A stretch of 21,176 bases of DNA from a bacterium (lineage in GTDB: Bacteria > Bacillota > Negativicutes > Acidaminococcales > Acidaminococcaceae). Of the stretch, positions 21,021 through 21,176 are shown piece after piece. The notes beneath the pieces were generated by a model. It did no database searches and was not told the DNA's origin. It worked only from the letters and a program-made list of their open reading frames with translations. Position 1 is the stretch's first letter; each line of letters starts with the position of its first letter. The stretch covers positions 1 to 21,176 of the forward strand of contig SFRS01000009.1 in the NCBI GenBank assembly GCA_004562175.1, written 5' to 3'. The position numbers were made by a program, and so were the translations under genes.

Positions 21021-21176
21021 TTATTTAATTTCTACGGTAGCGCCAGCTTCTTCCAGTTTAGCTTTCAGAGCGTCAGCGTCAGCCTTGGAGATCTTTTCTT
21101 TTACAGGAGCGGGAGCGCCGTCAACCAGAGCTTTAGCTTCTTTCAGGCCCAGGCCAGTAGCTTCGCGAACAGCCTT
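21021..21176 (-). CDS. rplL: Ribosomal protein L7/L12 (3' part only)
   Basis: The last 51 codons of rplL, continuing beyond the right edge. The residues [20 protein letters not shown] and the ending [11 protein letters not shown] are the highly conserved C-terminal globular domain of L7/L12. This domain binds translation factors as part of the ribosomal stalk. In most bacteria rplL follows rplJ and precedes rpoB. Here a terminator lies about 50 bases after the stop, so on this side the transcript ends, or largely ends, and rpoB is not next to it. Codon choice is strongly biased (GCT, AAA, GAA), as expected for a highly expressed gene. Confidence 0.97.
   Translation of the reverse strand, partial: KAVREATGLGLKEAKALVDGAPAPVKEKISKADADALKAKLEEAGATVEIK

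Noticed and set aside
1..21176. CRISPR arrays, tRNA, rRNA, IS elements, prophage genes
   Set aside because: No regularly spaced repeats, tRNA-like cloverleaf, transposase or phage-type protein was seen on either strand.

Overview
The window reads as chromosome from an anaerobic, amino-acid-using Firmicute, most likely one of the Negativicutes (Acidaminococcaceae/Phascolarctobacterium-like). This is an inference from three things: an iron-sulfur serine dehydratase operon with a HutP relative, a large 2-hydroxyacyl-CoA dehydratase activase-type pair, and strong AGGAGG-type ribosome binding sites with sigma-A-like TTGACA/TATAAT promoters and U-tailed terminators. Coding density is high. I see no phage, IS, CRISPR, tRNA or rRNA.

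Layout. (1) 1-2861, minus strand: a serine catabolism operon running Na+:solute symporter, HutP-family RNA regulator, sdaAB, sdaAA (cut by the window edge). (2) 3032-5912, plus: a small TSCPD protein, a CorA-type metal channel and a HerA-like (DUF853) ATPase, closed by a terminator. (3) 5946-8449, plus: a polar amino-acid ABC importer in two transcription units, the binding lipoprotein alone and then permease plus ATPase. (4) 8523-8664: a gene-free stretch with an extended -10, a 5' hairpin, a G-free pyrimidine-rich linker and a strong terminator, which I read as an undescribed small RNA. (5) 8677-10385, plus: a Na+/phosphate cotransporter family gene that appears broken between its membrane and PhoU-like domains. 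(6) 10442-14825, plus: a two-gene operon for a double-ASKHA activase with DUF2229 and its HgdB-like partner. (7) 14873-15921: a divergent pair, a small EamA protein (minus) and an Ogt-type DNA repair methyltransferase (plus), then an unrecognised membrane-anchored protein to 17219. (8) 17329-19210, minus: a NagD-like HAD phosphatase and a DMT transporter, with an 80-base inverted repeat between them. (9) 19226-19444, minus: a 30-codon small protein gene with its own promoter, ribosome binding site and terminator. (10) 19572-21176, minus: a DUF1638 protein, an orphan BrnA/CopG-like antitoxin, a second putative structured RNA of about 105 nt, and the 3' end of rplL with its terminator.

How it fits together. 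The common themes are uptake and fermentation of amino acids (serine symporter and dehydratase, ABC importer, hydroxyacyl-CoA dehydratase-type radical chemistry) and ion-coupled transport (Na+ symporters, CorA). The parts least explained by known families are the two putative RNAs, the 30-residue protein, the HutP relative that seems to lack the histidine-pocket ligands, and the long palindrome near 18.2 kb. All family calls were made by eye; no database search was run.
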